Assembly: GCA_020852855.1 (NCBI GenBank)
Contig: JADZAA010000104.1
Coordinates: 1 to 50,029 of the forward strand
Direction: 5' to 3'
DNA from: Bacteroidota bacterium
GTDB lineage: Bacteria; Bacteroidota; Ignavibacteria; Kapaibacteriales; UBA961
DNA length: 50,029 nt
Each line of letters begins with the position of its first letter. Within the stretch, counting starts at the first letter, position 1. Of the stretch, positions 48,367-50,029 are shown piece by piece. The notes beneath the pieces were generated by a model. It was not told the DNA's origin. It ran no database searches and worked only from the letters and a program-made list of their open reading frames with translations. The position numbers were made by a program, and so were the translations under genes.

Positions 48367-49527
48367 TTAATCTTCGCAATCCCGCAGAATTTCCTCGAAA
48401 ACAGAGGCTATATTATTGAATCCGCTACGGCTGACGCGGGCGCGAATATTTGCGGCAAAATCAGTGCTTTGCTTCAGAATAAAAAAACGCTCCACACCGG
48501 CGGCTATTTCTTCCGGCGATTCGGGCCCCGAAACAATTCCCGTAATGCCGTCGTCCACATATTGCTCCAATCCGCCTACGCGGGTAACCACAGCCGGAAC
48601 TCCGAAACTGTACGACGTATTCAAAATACCGCTCTGCGTAGCGCTGCGATATGGCTGCACAACCACATCGGCGGCGGCAAAGAAACGCCCGACATCTTCG
48701 TTCGGTATGAATTTATCCCAAAATTGAACAATACCGGCCGTACCGTTAGAGCTGACAATAGACTCATAGGCGACTTTATCATCATAAAACTCGCCCGCAA
48801 CCACAAGTTTGGCACGAGGAACGCGACGCACAATTTCCGGCATTGCTTCGAGCAAAATATCAAGTCCTTTATATTTACGCACATAACCGAAAAACAGCAA
48901 AACATCGTCGTTGTCTGTAAGCCCGAGACGTTTTCGCTCGGCGGATCGGTCAAAACCCGAACCCGCAAGCGAATAATCAAACATCGGAAGCTCGCTGCGA
49001 TAGATTTTTCTGCCGGCGGCAAGTGCGGACAATTCGCGCTCTACCGTATCCGAAAGTGCCATAAAGCACGAGGCATTGCATAATCCTATGCGTGTCAGTA
49101 AACGGTCTATGGTACGTGCTTCGTGCGAAATAAAATTTTCGGTAAGAAACAGTATTTTTCCGCTATAACGGCGTTTTATCAGCGATGAAATTACCCTGTG
49201 ACACGGGCCAAAAAACGGATTCCACCAATCAAACACAACCAAATCGGCTTGCTCGCGACGTATTCTACGCGCAACTTGCAACCAATTAAACGGATTTATC
49301 GAATTAATAATCCGCTCGCTTTTCACATTTTTTACGGATTTTTTGCTTAGGTCGAACTGCGTTGCACCCGGAAAAAGAAACGACGGATAAAGTAACGAAT
49401 AATTCAGCAAAACAACATCGTAATTTTCAAGTAAAGCGTTGTATAAATAAGCGATAAACATCGCATTTCCGCCGCGATAAGGCGGCGCGGGGCCAAGAAT
49501 CACAATTTTTTTGCGTTTAGCGGACAT
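48367..49527 (-). CDS. Glycosyltransferase family 4/GT-B (group 1)
   Basis: MSAKRKKIVILGPAPPYRGGNAMFIAYLY; LLFFGYVRKYKGLDILLEAMPEIVRRVPRAKLVVAGEFY; VGRFFAAADVVVQPYRSATQSGILNTSYSFGVPAVVTRVGGLEQYV. Start trimmed from 49620. Confidence 0.92.
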   Translation of the reverse strand: MSAKRKKIVILGPAPPYRGGNAMFIAYLYNALLENYDVVLLNYSLLYPSFLFPGATQFDLSKKSVKNVKSERIINSINPFNWLQVARRIRREQADLVVFDWWNPFFGPCHRVISSLIKRRYSGKILFLTENFISHEARTIDRLLTRIGLCNASCFMALSDTVERELSALAAGRKIYRSELPMFDYSLAGSGFDRSAERKRLGLTDNDDVLLFFGYVRKYKGLDILLEAMPEIVRRVPRAKLVVAGEFYDDKVAYESIVSSNGTAGIVQFWDKFIPNEDVGRFFAAADVVVQPYRSATQSGILNTSYSFGVPAVVTRVGGLEQYVDDGITGIVSGPESPEEIAAGVERFFILKQSTDFAANIRARVSRSGFNNIASVFEEILRDCED

Positions 49528-49566
49528 ATCACGATTTTTTTTCTTTGAATTGTAGTTCGTATAGAT

Positions 49567-49574
49567 TAAGTTTG
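49567..49574 (+). promoter_or_regulatory. Bacteroidota-type -7 element TAAGTTTG
   Basis: TAnnTTTG 36 bp upstream of the small ORF ATG. Confidence 0.4.
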
Positions 49575-49609
49575 TCGTAAAATAACCGATTATTTTCGGA
49601 GTTCGCACC

Positions 49610-49834
49610 ATGCAAGTCAATTCAGTTCAACCGAACCTGCTCGAAGCAGCTGCACGCAATACGTCTGTTCAGCCGCAAATTCAAGTAAAAGTGCTAAAGC
49701 AGACAATAGACGAAAATTCGCCGCAAGTCCAATTGTTGCAAATGATTCAACAAAATGCACAAGGGCAGCAAAACGCCGTTCAGACGGCACAGCAGCAAAT
49801 CAATTCTGGAAAAAAATTAGATGTTAAAATTTAA
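49610..49834 (+). CDS. Small Gln-rich protein, possibly YjfB-like
   Basis: 74 aa; VQPQIQVKVLKQTIDENSPQVQLLQMIQQ...GKKLDVKI resembles the VLKKALD...L(L/V)DI+V layout of YjfB-like proteins; has own promoter-like and terminator sequences. Confidence 0.5.
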   Translation: MQVNSVQPNLLEAAARNTSVQPQIQVKVLKQTIDENSPQVQLLQMIQQNAQGQQNAVQTAQQQINSGKKLDVKI

Positions 49835-49872
49835 TTTTACATCTACTTTACAATATAGCCTAAAAATTACCG

Positions 49873-49905
49873 CGCCGCTTATCTTTCCGTAAGCGGCGTT
49901 TTTAT
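49873..49905 (+). terminator. Rho-independent terminator
   Basis: CGCCGCTTA tctttccg TAAGCGGCG TTTTTATTT. Confidence 0.85.
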
Positions 49906-50029
49906 TTACATAGAGTTCAATAATTTATTACACAAATCTTCTGCAATTCATTGTTTGGTTTCTGATAGTGCGAAAACATAGTCCAAAATGCCTTCTTCCT
50001 TTCTTCCAAACTTCTCACAAATCTATTAT

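Noticed and set aside
1-50029. Integrated mobile element near either tRNA gene
   Set aside because: No integrase, transposase, or duplicated tRNA 3' end was seen next to 12719-12792 or 44268-44341.

Overview
Chromosomal window that looks like a Bacteroidota/Chlorobiota-type (FCB group) genome. The lineage call rests on TAnnTTTG promoters upstream of several genes and on T9SS-like sorting tails ending in -IR/-VR; it may be Kapabacteria-like, but that is a guess. Most of it is ordinary housekeeping: nuoL/nuoM, pyrG, icd, sufU plus a DUF59 gene, rlmH, smpB, ilvE, a fused E1 dehydrogenase, tRNA-Ile2(CAU), tRNA-Arg(CCG) and several clear terminators. I saw no CRISPR array, IS element, prophage or recognisable defence island. 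The most system-like locus is at about 20.3-25.0 kb: a standalone DUF2249 protein tandemly duplicated in front of a DUF2249-RIC (ScdA-like) di-iron repair protein, followed by a translationally coupled operon of cupin, DUF1858/DUF2249 protein, polytopic NnrS/COX1-like membrane protein, DUF59 (SufT-like) protein and Rrf2 regulator. This is a candidate nitrosative-stress / Fe-S repair module. Other notable items: a cluster of four very large secreted proteins (29.0-43.3 kb) containing a chlamydial Pmp-like GGA[ILV]/FxxN protein with a T9SS-like tail and possible cohesin/dockerin-like segments; a CADD-family protein (possible self-sacrificing pABA synthase); an MCP-porin-PstS-like operon; and a decayed direct-repeat element in the 11.3-11.8 kb intergenic region. 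Gene calls come from reading the supplied translations; no database search was possible.
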